The position numbers and the translations under genes are program-made. Positions 24,001 through 35,340 of a stretch of 64,000 nt of DNA are shown here, piece after piece (the first letter of the stretch is position 1; each line of letters starts with the position of its first letter). The notes beneath the pieces are model-generated. The model saw only the letters and a list, made by a program, of their open reading frames with translations, did no database searches and was not told the origin of the DNA. The stretch spans positions 9,972,452 through 10,036,451 of the forward strand of contig CM063294.1 in assembly GCA_032173965.1 (NCBI GenBank). Reading direction: 5' to 3'. The DNA is from Sitta carolinensis. Its lineage: Eukaryota; Chordata; Aves; Passeriformes; Sittidae.

Positions 24001-25463
24001 AGGAACAGCTTGTTCAAATCCAGTCCCTTTAAACCATATAAATAAAACGCTAAACAGATTTACTTTATGTGTAGCAATGAAAGGAACAAAAGTTTGGAAA
24101 AGGCTTTGGAAATTGAAAGTGAAGTGAGCAGGGAGTGCTTGCCCACGAAGCCCAGAGTGGGAATGCCATGGCCAGCAGCTCTGGGAGCGCCGCAGACAAT
24201 GCTAATGGAACAGCTCCCAGGTCGGAAAACATTTTTGTTGGCTATTTGATACTCGAAATGCCAGCAGACAGCCAATCTGAAAAGGGAAAAAATTACATTC
24301 CTGATATGTTACATTGTGTTAAATTGGATTCTGTTGTCATGCCATGTACTGCTGTGTCATTTCATGTATTGACTTTTAACCGGCTGGAACCGTGTCGTTC
24401 TTGGAGATTGCAACCTGACAAAATCCAACCTGTGTTATTGAACGAGCAGCTGCTATTTCTTTTCTGGGGTTCTGAAAACCAGAGGAGGAATTCTCTCCTA
24501 AGCATCTACGAAGTGAGGCTTATGAATATGGAGCACATTTTTATGCTGATTACTGTCTTCCCTGCCAAACCAAAGAACTGTGCCTGTGGAAGTGAGGTGG
24601 GCAGAGAGCTGCTCACACAGAGGACCAGATCTTGCAAAGTTAAATGATGTGGAGGAATAGGGAGTGGGTTTCAGCTGAATGTTCCACAGGGCTGTGAGCT
24701 GTGAAAATTTTTGCTCCATATATTTTTGCCCCATATTCTTCTTGCAGCAGCTTTTGCTGCCTCTCAGCTTTCATCTGGTAGGGAGGACAGTACCTGGATA
24801 GATCATGTGCACCCCAAAGTGAGGTGTTGATCACTCTGATAGGTGGCTGAGCATCTGCTGAGGCAGCTGGCTCAGCTTCCTGGGGTTCCAGGAGTGGGCT
24901 AAAATGGGGAAAATAATTTGATCCCTTGTAATGAGCTCCCAATTAAGTGTCACTGCATAGGAATAACAATAAGGCTATCAGAAATGCTTATGCAGACAAT
25001 GACCCATTTTAACACCTCAATACCAGCAAAGAATATAAATAAATTTATTTATTTATATAAATGAAAGTTCAGTAACTTCTGTATAACCAAGGTAGGAGAA
25101 AATATTTGCAGAAGTGGGACTCAGCCCTCTGCGAGCAATGGGAGTGAAATGTGGTAATGCTGAATGTAAACACAAAAAGAGTTAAAACACGGAATTTAAG
25201 GCACAGTTCAGTGAAAAGTCAAGAAGGAGAGTGTGCACCAGTCCTCAGCCCAACACATGGGCCACTTTGCCAGGATGTTGCTGCACTGGTAATTATCTCT
25301 GGAGCAGACAAGCTGTTCCCTGTAGCAGGGCCGGCATTTCGGCTCCAAACTGGGAGAAGGGGCAAATGGACAGTTCTTATTTTGTTGTTTTCTTTTTATG
25401 GACATCACCTCTTCTGCTCTCCAAGTCCTAAAAATGTTTTTGGTTTTTTTGGATGGATTAAGC

Positions 25464-25467
<4 letters not shown>
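21071..25467. other. Mixed unique DNA, no gene seen
   Basis: GC-rich patches lie at 21240-21480 and 22170-22540, otherwise AT-rich. The 170-codon frame at 24135-24647 has no recognisable domain. An 18-bp perfect palindrome of ATAAATAAA type lies at 25035-25052. A roughly 15-bp imperfect duplication (TTTTTGCtCCATAT) lies near 24707-24738. No mobile element was recognised. Confidence 0.5.

Positions 25468-25494
<27 letters not shown>
25468..25494. repeat. Poly(T) run, 27 bases
   Basis: Uninterrupted run of 27 T preceded by C. Open frames crossing it on either strand owe their length to poly-Phe or poly-Lys. Confidence 0.95.
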
Positions 25495-25689
25495 CTGTTT
25501 CTGCACCAATACTTATTTGTAGAAGGAGGGCAGGAGACAAAAATGAAATAAAATGCAGAAGTTTTGCTTTCCAATTTCACTGCCAAAATGGAGGTAATGA
25601 AATCAGTAATCCTCTTGGGATTTCCTCTCTCTCCCTCTCTCAAATTTTTGGTATTTGTGACATTTGCTCCTCATATGAGGAAATGCTCC

Positions 25690-26320
25690 TAAAAAGTCCC
25701 ACACTGCAAATGTCAATAAACAAAGCAATAAAAGAAGGCGGGATCGGTAACAAAAAGTCATTGTTTTTCGGTATGTGGCGAACAACAGCAGCACGAACCT
25801 CTCAAAATAGACTCCATCCTCCAGGACGAGGCCCCCATCCCACTCCTGCAGAGGATAAACGAAACACCGAGGCGTTTTGCTGGTCCCCCAGCCCCACCAA
25901 AGCAAACAAGCCCTTGAATTCAGGGCTGTCATCGGCACCGGCAAGGCCCTCGCAGGATCACAAAACAAATCGAGCAGCGGAGGGTTTCCGGGCAGGCAGC
26001 TAACAAAAATACACTGTCAGAGGATGCAGTCCGTGGAGCGCAGCAGCGCGCTCAGCCCCGGCCTTCCGCTGCCCCGCATCTGCAGCGCTGCCACCACCGG
26101 CCCCGGCCCGCTCCAGAAATCAGATACTCGGGGCATCGGGAAGTTGATTCGACTTCCACTTCCTTAGCAAAACACGCATTAATATTTAAGGTTTTCTTTT
26201 ATAAAGCCGTGTTCTGTCTCCAGCGCGGGGTGAAAATTATGCGCTGGGAAAATTCGCTGGGGTGGAGCTGGAGCGTTTCAGCGAGCCCGGGCCGTTTTCT
26301 AAAAAGCTCGGGCTAATTGA
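25690..26320. other. Candidate conserved element with an orphan CpG-rich core
   Basis: CpGs are common across an otherwise AT-rich neighbourhood. About a dozen fall in the 110 bases from 26031 to 26140, with more at 26200-26310. The 201-codon + frame at 25398-26003 depends on the T run for its start and has no recognisable domain. No TATA box, clear exon or gene is attached, so this looks like an orphan CpG island or a CpG-rich enhancer. A promoter of an unseen transcript cannot be excluded. Confidence 0.4.
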
Positions 26321-26779
26321 ATCCTGCTGGTTTGTTAGTGCTTTTTGACAGCTTTATATAAGTACTAAATAATATTTATAAAAAAATGGAAAAATGTGTC
26401 CGCGCAGGCATACACACACCTACAAAAAGGAGGAAAAATAATCTGTAAAACGTTTCCACACTCAGTTAGAAAAGAAATCATGTTTATTATACTCGGTTCT
26501 GCACTGTGTTCAGCATCTTTCTTCAATTAGATGGCCAGATGACACAGATCTTCCTGTTACTTTCAGTAAGCACAAGCTTTACTATCGAGGTTGGACCTTT
26601 TGCTTTTCCTTTCTTGAAAGACAATTTCCCTTTAAAAACCCCCCATATTTTATTGTAACAGATTAATAGGGTGCCACAAAACTGATAACGCAATCTTGAA
26701 TGCTGTGTGGAATTCCACTTCTAATCCAAAAGTCTCATTTTTCATACATTAAAACATGTTTTATGCTTATGAAAATTCC
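26321..26779. other. AT-rich unique DNA
   Basis: Repeat-free DNA with TAAT-type cores. It could be the flank of the CpG-rich block; nothing else was recognised. Confidence 0.45.
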
Positions 26780-26803
26780 TTTTTTTTTTTTTTTTTTTTT
26801 TTT
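26780..26803. repeat. Poly(T) run, 24 bases
   Basis: Uninterrupted run of 24 T preceded by CC and followed by CCC. Confidence 0.95.
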
Positions 26804-27040
26804 CCCTTTTAAATGTTGCTGGGATAAAAAACCAAAGAGAAAAATAGTTCTTTAAGGGCTTTACTGATTCTATGTGAATAATCTGTTTTTTGGAATAAAC
26901 AGTCTGTATATGTTAATGTTGGTTATCTGAAGTTTCATGGTCAACAGATGTCCAGTGAAATAATATGCAAAGGTTTAAATTCAGATGCTGAATGTTCTTT
27001 CATGGACTGTTTACCTTGTGGATCCAGACATCTTGTCTTT

Positions 27041-27450
27041 TTAGAAACACTAAATCCCTTTTTCCCCCTTTTTAATCAGAAATTAATGTAAACGTGCCCA
27101 ATATACTTCCGTACACCAACATTTAAAACAACAAGCACAACTTTTGACAGCTCTTTACCCATCTGCGGGTAAAACACAACAGTCAAACCTCTGTCTCTGC
27201 CCGAAAATTTGGCTTAGGCAAATAGCTGAGACTTAAACTCAACAAACTCGGTCTCTGCAGGGCTGATGGTAAGAGAGCATTCCAGAGCCTGGAGTCATGT
27301 ATCAGCCGTGGCCTGTTTCCCATCCCGGCTTGCTGGGAGCTGGGAACAATTAACAAGAGGGCCACAGCTGATCCCGAATGATGGGCTGACAGATTGGGAG
27401 TGAAAGTGATCTCCAAGGTGCTTAGCCTCAAACCACAGCCTCGGGGATCT
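27041..27450. other. Candidate conserved non-coding element
   Basis: Contains a MEIS/TGIF-type TGACAG (27145-27150) next to a perfect 7-bp inverted repeat, TTTACCC at 27154-27160 and GGGTAAA at 27167-27173, with a 6-base loop. CpGs are kept through 27100-27390. The minus-strand 147-codon frame here is Pro/Ala/Ser-rich in its GC-rich part and has no recognisable family. The conservation call is inferred. Confidence 0.33.
27154..27173. repeat. Perfect inverted repeat, 7-bp arms
   Basis: TTTACCC, 6-base spacer, GGGTAAA. It is suitable as a dimer binding site; no partner is identified. Confidence 0.8.
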
Positions 27451-28400
27451 CTGGCAGAGATTTGCAGGATGCAGGGGGAGGGAGGGGCTGGGGCAGCAGC
27501 TGCCGGGCTGGGCTGGGGGGCTCGGGATGCTGGAGGTGCTGCCAGCCCTGGGGTCACATCCCGAGCCAGAGGGACGGGGGATTCTGCTTGTGGGAGCAGT
27601 GGCTCTTCTCTTCCAGGTGGTCTCAAATTAATATTGGAAAAAGGGATTTTGTTGGTATTTAGGGCATTTAATTAATAAGCTGCCAGAGAGGGAAAACAGA
27701 TTTGAAAGTTGGCATGGCTTTCTTGCAATACAAGCTGGATTACTGTCCCCCATTAGCTCGTGTTTAGCCACTCTGATTGTTGCCTGCTCCTCTTGGTGCG
27801 AGGAATCTGGATCACAAAAGATTTGTTTTCAGCATCCATCTGTCTGCCCATCCTCAGACAGGGACCTTCTCAGCGTTTGGTTTTATCAGCCTTGGCTTTT
27901 CTGAATCTGTGCTCGGCGGGAGGGGCTGGGACAGGCTCAGACAAGGTGTGTGGGTGGCTCGACACCAGCAGAGCTCCCCAGCACAGCAGGCACTGGAGAT
28001 CCCTCCCGGAGCATCTCTGTGGGCTCTGCAGACAGTCACTGCACCAGCTCCCAGTCCCTCAGTGAGACCCGTCAGCCACAAACAAGGGGCAGTTGGCAGT
28101 GCTTAAAATTTATAATTTTTTCCCATGGGAAGCAGCTGACATGCAAACCTACCTGCAGAGCCTGGGCTTGCTGCTGCTCCTGCTGCTGCTGCTCTACCTG
28201 GATGCTGAACTGGGCTTTTAATTGGTTTCCCCAGCCTATTTTCCAAGTGTAATAACTGGGTTTGGGTCCTGAGCAAGTGTGTGTTGTTATTGTTAGGGAC
28301 ATGGCTGTGATTTTCTGAGGAGGCTGAAGGGGTGAGGTGCCCAGGTCGTTTGAAGTGTCAGCCTCAGCCCATTGTGCTCCCAAGCTGTAAATCAGTAACT
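27451..28400. other. GC-rich patch and unique DNA, no gene seen
   Basis: GC-rich at 27451-27600 and 27900-28060. Short open frames only, without recognisable products. Confidence 0.5.
28168..28193. repeat. Interrupted (CTG)n microsatellite
   Basis: About eight CTG units broken once by CTC. It reads as poly-Leu or poly-Gln in overlapping frames, none of which is a recognisable protein. Confidence 0.85.
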
Positions 28401-28410
28401 GATAAAATAG

Positions 28411-28443
28411 TGTCTGTGTGTGTGTGTGACCCCTCGTGTGTGT
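28411..28443. repeat. Interrupted (TG)n microsatellite
   Basis: Two short TG stretches, 28411-28428 and about 28435-28443, split by a CCCCTC interruption. Confidence 0.85.
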
Positions 28444-31400
28444 CCCTGTGAGCAGGCTGAATCTTTAATGCAAGGCAGAGGAAGGGGCTTTCTGCAGGTG
28501 AATATAAAAGAAACGTTGAGGTTCTTTAGAGGTGGCATCCTGGAGATAGTTATATGGGAAAAGTCAGACACAGCCTAGGGGTGCATCTTTATTTTATTTA
28601 TTTGTTCGTTTGGCCTGGAGCTGGACTCATCGTATGATTGCAGCTGCTGTAAAACTTCTGTAGGGGCCAGTACTGCAAAGTAGGACTGAGTGCCTTTTTG
28701 TGAATTCTCTGAGCATTCAGAGAACAATTTAATAAATAGACTGAGAAAGCCATCACTTCTTAGGTTTCTAAAATAATATCTTTCCCTATCATTTTTCTCT
28801 TAACTGTTTTCTATTAAAATTTTTTGAGAGTGAAGTTAGGGGCACTGAATAATTTCAATTTTAAAAGATGGGAGCCATTTTAATAGATAAAGTGATGGTT
28901 CTGGAGTGGTTTGTGCATTTTGAATTTGCTTTTTCTTTAAATCTGATTCTTATGCCCTCACTGTGGAATGTTTGTATGAGTGAATCTTTGCTGGGAGGGG
29001 ACAAGAGGTGAGACATGAGAAGGACTTGTCACTCTGGAGATGTCAGCTAATTCCTGCTCTAGTTTTTCTGCTAGGCTTCAGGTGATTGCCCTCTGGTTTC
29101 CCTGAGAAAAACTCAGCATTTTGCATGCCAAATTTTTCTGAAAAGGGGAAGAACTGAAAGTACTGAGAATTGCTGAAGGCTTGAGGTAGCTGTCATGCCT
29201 GAGCACTTGGAAACCTGTGCTTGCATTTGTCCCTCCATGCAGGGTGATCTCCTGGAGCGAGACAAGTCCAGCTGCTTTCCAAAGAAGTTGGGTCTCCTGG
29301 CCAGGTCCCCCTCTCTGTCCTTCAGCCCTTTGCACAGGCTGTGACTTGTGCCTCAGACAGTTCTCTCCTTACAAACCAGGACTGCTTCAGTTAAAAGTTT
29401 GAGCCAACATGAAGTACTTGGTTCCCAACTGTGTTCAGATTGCAGAAATGTTACCTTCTAAGTTAGGATGTCCCCAGCACCCTCACTTAATGAGATAAAC
29501 TTTTTTATTGCTAACACTGAGATTTTTTTTTACCCTCATTGAAGTATATTTTCCTCTTAAAGGTACAAATGTTTCCTTTTATTCTCCTTCTGCTTTTTTT
29601 TCCCTCTAGGTACTCCCTTGGGTACCCATGCAATGGCCATTTGGTCATTCAGGGGGAAAAACACATTTAACAAATGCCTTTCTGACCCATATCTTGCTTT
29701 GAGATGTGCAGAAGATGGATAGCCCTAATACATTCTGCTCTCTTCCTTGGACAAAGCTACCCAAATTTCACAGACAGAATGTTTGTTTTCCACAATGCAA
29801 AGTTGCAAATTGTATTTTCATCCAGATTATTGATGTTATTTTTTTGAGGTGTTGTAACTATAACCGTGGAACTGTGGTATCTGTTTTTATGAGAATGCAA
29901 AATGCCCCTTTAAATTATAAATACTCACCATGAAAAGTTCTGTCACATTTCTTAAGAGCCTGCTGACAAATAGGTTTGTGCTGGGAAATGGCTTCCTAAG
30001 CATGTTTTGGTGGTGTTGCCTGTGTTTCTGTCTGAAAATGGGGATATTTTCTTTCAGAAGGATTCCCGAGAGGTCTGCCTGTGTCTCGTGGAACAAACCC
30101 CAGCTCACTGCTGCTTTCTGTGATGATGAGTCCAACGTCCCTTTCTGGCATTGATGGGATCGTGTTTAGTGGCCTCTCTGCTTGGCTTTTATGATTACCT
30201 GGAAACTGTATTGACACCTAATAATTTCAGAGCCTGTTACACTACAAAACTACAGCACACTTGATAAAACCAGCATCAATACCACGTGCAGAGGTTTCCC
30301 CATCTCACATGGCATGGCTGTAACTTTGCAGAGATACACAGAAGCTGTGAGAAATCTGCATTCTCTGCTCCTTTTTCCTGATTATTAAAAAGTGAGGAAG
30401 AACCCAACTTGGTTATTCTTTTTTTGTCATTAATTTTCAATGAGAATGTGATTACGCTTTAATTGATGAGCTCTCCTGTGAAGTCTCATGGCACAGATAA
30501 TAAAGCTAACAGGTATTTTCCTGACCTGGGGAAAGAGCAGACTTTCCCTCTGTATAAGCACAGTGCTAATAATGCTTAATAGAGAACATAATTTCACCTT
30601 TTTCTTTTCATTTCTTAGTTCTGCTCCATCACTCACTCAGGACCACAATGTCAGCAAATGTGTACAGCTTCATATATTTTTCAAGATATACTTGCTACCT
30701 GGGTGATTAAGCCTCATTTTATGCCCCATATTAGGCCCTCTTCCAGTTTGGGGTTATTTGTTCCTTGCTTTTGGATTATCTTGGAGCGGGAACTTCTATG
30801 ACTCTGGGATTTGGTGATTATTGTTCTTGACATTTTTCTCTGTGGAAAAAGAAGAAAACTTCCTTGTGACTGCATTTTGCTGTTCCAGGTGTATGCACCA
30901 CACAGCATCTTTACTCTCTACTGATACCCTTTCTAAGGTTAATCTATTGTAAAATTAGATTGTAAAAGTGGACACGGTTTCCACATTTACATGCCAGCAC
31001 TGAAGGACTCGTGGAATAATTCAAATACTGCACAATTCCTTTTGCAGAAATCACTGCAAAATTCATTTGTTAAGTGTAAACCATGGAAATTATCATGGAT
31101 TCTCCCTCAGTTCAATTCATCTTTCAGAGGTTGTTACCCTTCCCAATCTGATTGCCTTAAGAACACAGATTGTCTTCTCTTGATGGTGAAACTGCTTTAA
31201 TCCCCTTTTCCAAAGGTCAACTAATCTCCAGTCTTAAGTGCAATAGATGCAAATACAGTTCTCTTGCCGTGTTCCTTCTAATTTAATTCTCTCCTAAGCT
31301 TTCATGTATAAACCTAGTAATGGATCAAGTTTGGAAGGGGTCAAAAGGTTTGTGTTCCAGTAAAATTTAAATTGACATCGCATACTGATAATGGTTTGCT

Positions 31401-32199
31401 CTACTTTACTATAAACACTAGCTACTACTCTACTGGGATATCATTTTGTGCAAGAAGGCAGCATTCCAAACAGCAGCAGAACATATTTTTGTTTTTCTGC
31501 AGAAGTTGATGACTGCAACCTGTGATACAGGAGAACCAAAAATGCATAATTTTTAATTCACAGTTGTTGTGCAGCATCTTTGACCAACTTGTTTAATTCC
31601 ATCACCCTAATTGCATTTATAATGAAAAAAAATGATGCAGATTGCACAGAAATATAAAATTAACAATTAATTACCTGCCCGTTGCTGAGACATAAATAAA
31701 GGCCAAAATGTGATTATTTTTTAATTACTAGAAAAAAAGGCTCAGTATTAACTACCTGTATGTAGCTGCTTTTCTTTCTTGGTCTTTGGTGCAGAACTGC
31801 CCCTATTTTTAAAAGCCAGTGAGTGAACACAGTCCAGCATCTGACTGACTGCAGGCAGAGAATGGCAAGTGAATTCTGCAGTACTGACAGGGCTGTTTTC
31901 CTGGGTGGAACAAGCCCGTGACGTCTCACCAAGCTGGATCACTCTTTGTTGCTAAACTGGAGAAAGGGCTGGTGTGTTATCAGCGAGGGACACTTACAGG
32001 ATTTGATTGATAAATTTACTGCTCTTGTGGATTACCTCGTGCTTTGTGCAGGACTGGCAGAGTGTCAGGAGTGGGTCTTGACAGACACCAGAACATGTGT
32101 CCCTCCTAATTTACAGTGAGGACCAGGGAGCCAGGACGTCGTCAGACACCAGCCCACCCTGACATGGAGTGCAAGGCCTGGATTTTGTTGGATGGCACT
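28444..32199. other. Long AT-rich stretch, no gene seen
   Basis: Unique DNA without recognisable exons or elements. The 29800-29930 segment has a conserved look (TTATTGAT and TAAATTATAAA words) but is too weak for a separate call. Confidence 0.5.
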
Positions 32200-32410
32200 T
32201 TTTCCTCCTCCAAGACAGCCTTTCCTATAACTGCTCCCCATGATCTCATGATGCACTGGAAGTGCTGCGTGATCATTAACGGGGCACGCGGAGGGGCACG
32301 GCAATAAAAGATGGGGTTATTGATCAGCTTGTCTTTGAAAACAAATGGTTGTACAGAGCTTATAGCTTCATGAAAGAAACTTAAAATCATTTTTGTTCTA
32401 ACCTTGTAGG
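32200..32410. other. Candidate conserved non-coding element
   Basis: Simple-repeat-free block with CpGs at 32269-32302, ATCATTAAC at 32272-32280, TTATTGATCA near 32318, and interrupted frames. The call is texture-based only. Confidence 0.3.
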
Positions 32411-32849
32411 AGTTTCTGGGCTGCCTTTTTCCTGTAGGGAAGCATGGAAGGTGTGTTGGTGTTACAGCCATACCAGTCCCTGGTTGTGCTGGTGGGCTGC
32501 CCACACTCTCAAGGAAACCCTAAAAGAGTATTTTTGATACAGAAAACTGCAGGGCATTGGATTCTACCTCAGTGATAATTTGGGTGTGCGTTTTTCCCTG
32601 AAGCAGGTAAAGGCAAAAGATAAACAAGGCATTACATACTGGAAGGGTATTTTAATTTTCAGGGTACCCCAGGAGTGGTGGAAGCTGCTCTGGTCCCCCT
32701 GCTCTGCCCTCCCAGGTGGGCTCCCACCACTGAGGCAGGGAGCTTGGAGCAAGGACTGCACAGTTCTGCTCTTTGTTCCCTGGTTGCCTGAGGGAAATGG
32801 TTGGGGAACTTCAGTGAGCATCTTTCCTTAGGTTTGCAAAAAGGAAAGG

Positions 32850-32867
32850 AAAAAAAAAAAAAAAAAA
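32850..32867. repeat. Poly(A) run, 18 bases
   Basis: Run of 18 A followed by GGTGGGGGGGG. No retrocopy is recognisable to its left. Confidence 0.9.
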
Positions 32868-33354
32868 GGTGGGGGGGGAAGAGAAAGAGAGGAACAATCC
32901 ATATGTGCCCTGCCAGCCTGAAATAGCTCGCCACAGGTTTGAAATCCATTTCCCACAATGGTAAGAATTAAAAAGCCACAAAAGCCGACCTGTACATTTG
33001 TGCTGTATGAGGATTGCTGATACACAGCAGAGCTGTCATTTTAGGAGGAAATCATCCATCATCTGCCTGCTAGTCCCCAATAATCACCTTCTATTACAGT
33101 CAGATTGAATCTTCAATCAGTGGCATAATGCCAGTTTTTCCACAGTTCTCAGTTTCCTGTTCTTTACAGACGTATTCAAAATAATTTGCCATTCAACTCT
33201 ACAAATGTAGCACTTGTGGAGAATATTATTATTGTTAGCATGTTGCTTCTAAAGCAAATCCATGCTGAAGCATAATTTGCTGAATTAATCATTGGTCACC
33301 CATTGAATTCATCTCCCCATATTTCCCCCCCACACCCAGTTAGGATTTTGTAAT

Positions 33355-33381
33355 CGTTGTTGATGTTGTTGTTGTTGTTGT
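33355..33381. repeat. (TTG)n microsatellite
   Basis: About nine TTG/TGT units with one GATG interruption. Confidence 0.85.
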
Positions 33382-33730
33382 GTTTTGTCCACACTGATGC
33401 AATATACAATTTGAAAAAGATGTTGAGCAATGACCCTTTTGCTGACAATAAAAGCAATGACCTGATTAGGAAGACTCCATCAAGCAGAAAGCCAAGGGTG
33501 CCTGCACAAGGAGGACTCACAGGGGTAAAATGACCAGTGAAAGTGGAAAATGCTGAAGAGTTTAGGATGAGTTTTATGGCATCTCCCTCTCTTTTAATTG
33601 TTGGTGTGTGGGGATGCAGCAGAGAAAATGAGGTTGTCCAAGCCTCAAAGGTTGCTGAGCATGCATCATGGGGAGTGTTTTGGGGGTGCTGAGGGTCTAA
33701 CAGAACTTACCCACCTTTTAAATACTCAGT

Positions 33731-34480
33731 GTATGTGAATTTTCACATCTCTTTCTCCCCTTCTCCCCAGTGTGAATTAAGATGCAGCCTTGTACTAAAT
33801 TGAATCTCTGCCTATCTTTTGCTGTGCATGTGATTGCCTCTGCTTTTCACATGTCATTTTAGTCTTCACCAAATAGATTTCTTTTAGCTTTTTGTGCAAA
33901 ATTGAAGTACTGTATTAAAGCAGAAGCCTTTAGGGCATATCTTTTTTTTTTCTTTTGGAAAATAAATAATAGTAAAATTTAATTACTGTACCTACTACTT
34001 AAGCAAAGTTTTGGTTCCTCAATCCAAAGTCCAATTTCCTACTTTGTGGTTAAAGCTCCGGTATGTTTTGAGGGCAGTGTACTGTTACATGCCTGAATTC
34101 AGCAAAGGAAAATAGGAAATAATTCACTCTGGCTTGAAAAGGGTGGGGATTTCTTTGTTTCTTTTTATATTTATTCAGGAAAAGCTGACAATCGTCCCAC
34201 ATTAATGAACAACACCATCAATCAAAGTGCTGACAATGAGCGGAAAAGCGAGGTAGATGTCAGACTGACGGCATATTGCTTTTTTCAGCGAGGCCAGGGC
34301 TGTTTATAGCACTTTTCACTGGCAAAACTCTGGCTGCAGCTCGACAGGAATAGAAAGCAGAATCAGAAATGTGTTTAGAAAGTGGCTCCTGGGCTTTATA
34401 ATTTGAAATTAGCATTGAAATCCAGTCACCGCTGCGTCATTTTCGTGGGTTTGTTTTACAAGGTGGCAGAGTTTGTCCTG
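33731..34480. other. Candidate conserved non-coding element(s)
   Basis: The part at 34175-34480 is strongest. It has the PBX-like ATCAATCA at 34218-34225, which runs straight into ATCAAAG (TCF/LEF-type) at 34221-34227, and kept CpGs at 34240-34350 and 34430-34446. All frames are interrupted. The 33731-33960 part is AT-rich with a similar look. The reading as a developmental enhancer is inferred. Confidence 0.38.
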
Positions 34481-35214
34481 GTGAAGTGATGATGGACCTT
34501 GCTGCAGTAGAGGAGACAGCTCAGCCGAGGGCTGCATCACCTTGTGAACAGAGCAGAGTTAAAAACATAACATGGATTTTAATCCAGCCTCACCCTGGAG
34601 TCCCCTGCTCTGGGAGAGCAGCAAACCCTCCCTGTGGGTACTTTTTTCTGGCCTCTCTTTTCTTTCTGGGCCATTTGCTTGCAGAAGCTGCCAGGTTCCC
34701 TCTCCTGCTGACAGCCATGTGCTCAGCAGGGCTGCTGGTACCACAGTTTTCTGCTTGGCTGTGTGAGAAGGGTGATGGGCCACCCCACTGCTGGAGGATG
34801 GAGGGCTGTGGGTGCCCAAAGCTGCGTGGCTGCGTGTCACAGGACCTGGACCTCAGTGGAAGTTAAAGCTCTGACATAGCAGAAAAAGAGTATTTTGTCC
34901 AACCTGTCAATTCTTCATCCTCACTTCTTTCTGGAAGATGTGGGTTTCATCCATCACCCCTGAAATACCCACCTCAGTGTTTATTTGAGGAGTCTCCCTC
35001 TTTTCTGCAGGATCTGTAATTTAAAACCTGTGTCCATTCCCCCTCTCCTCCCTCCCCAGCTGAGCCAAGGCCAGCTTTTGCCAAAACCCTTGGCCTGACA
35101 CCGCACCCTGTAACTCCTCTGTGCTGTCAGGACCATGTTATTCCCCACGGCAGCAGTGCAGGGCAGTGATTCCTTTCTTTAAAGCCTTTTCAGGAACAAA
35201 TGTGTTGTTGGAAT
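34481..35214. other. Moderately GC-rich unique DNA, no gene seen
   Basis: Overlapping open frames up to 126 codons at 34486-34866, without recognisable domains. Pyrimidine-rich at 35030-35060. Confidence 0.5.
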
Positions 35215-35340
35215 CCACTTGAGTCACTGCCCCAGTGCACGACCTCGGGCAAGTCATTTCCCCTCCCTGAGCCACCATTTCAGCCCTCACCCCGCATCAG
35301 TCTGGTCTGTAAGATCACCAGGGCAGGGCTCACAGAGATG
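35215..35340 (+). mobile_element. MIR-type SINE relic
   Basis: The stretch around 35238-35280 (GTGCACGACCTCGGGCAAGTC, followed by TCCCTGAGCC) matches the well-known MIR core that reads GTGTGACCTTGGGCAAGTCA with CTCTGTGCCTCAGTTTC. A TCTGTAAGAT-like word follows at about 35306. It is heavily diverged, and the borders are approximate. MIR-family SINEs are old tRNA-derived elements that survive in birds only as rare fossils. Confidence 0.6.

Larger units (their letters stand above)
32411..33730. other. Mixed unique DNA with low-complexity patches
   Basis: An A run of 18 (32850-32867) is followed by GGT and an eight-G run. A (TTG)n stretch lies at 33355-33381. No gene was recognised. Confidence 0.55.

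Noticed and set aside
24135..24647. 170-codon + frame
   Set aside because: No recognisable domain or clear exon signals; length expected by chance in a window this size.
25398..26003. 201-codon + frame leading into the CpG-rich block
   Set aside because: Passes through the T27 run and reads as Phe-rich then Lys/Ser/Pro-rich. No family recognised.
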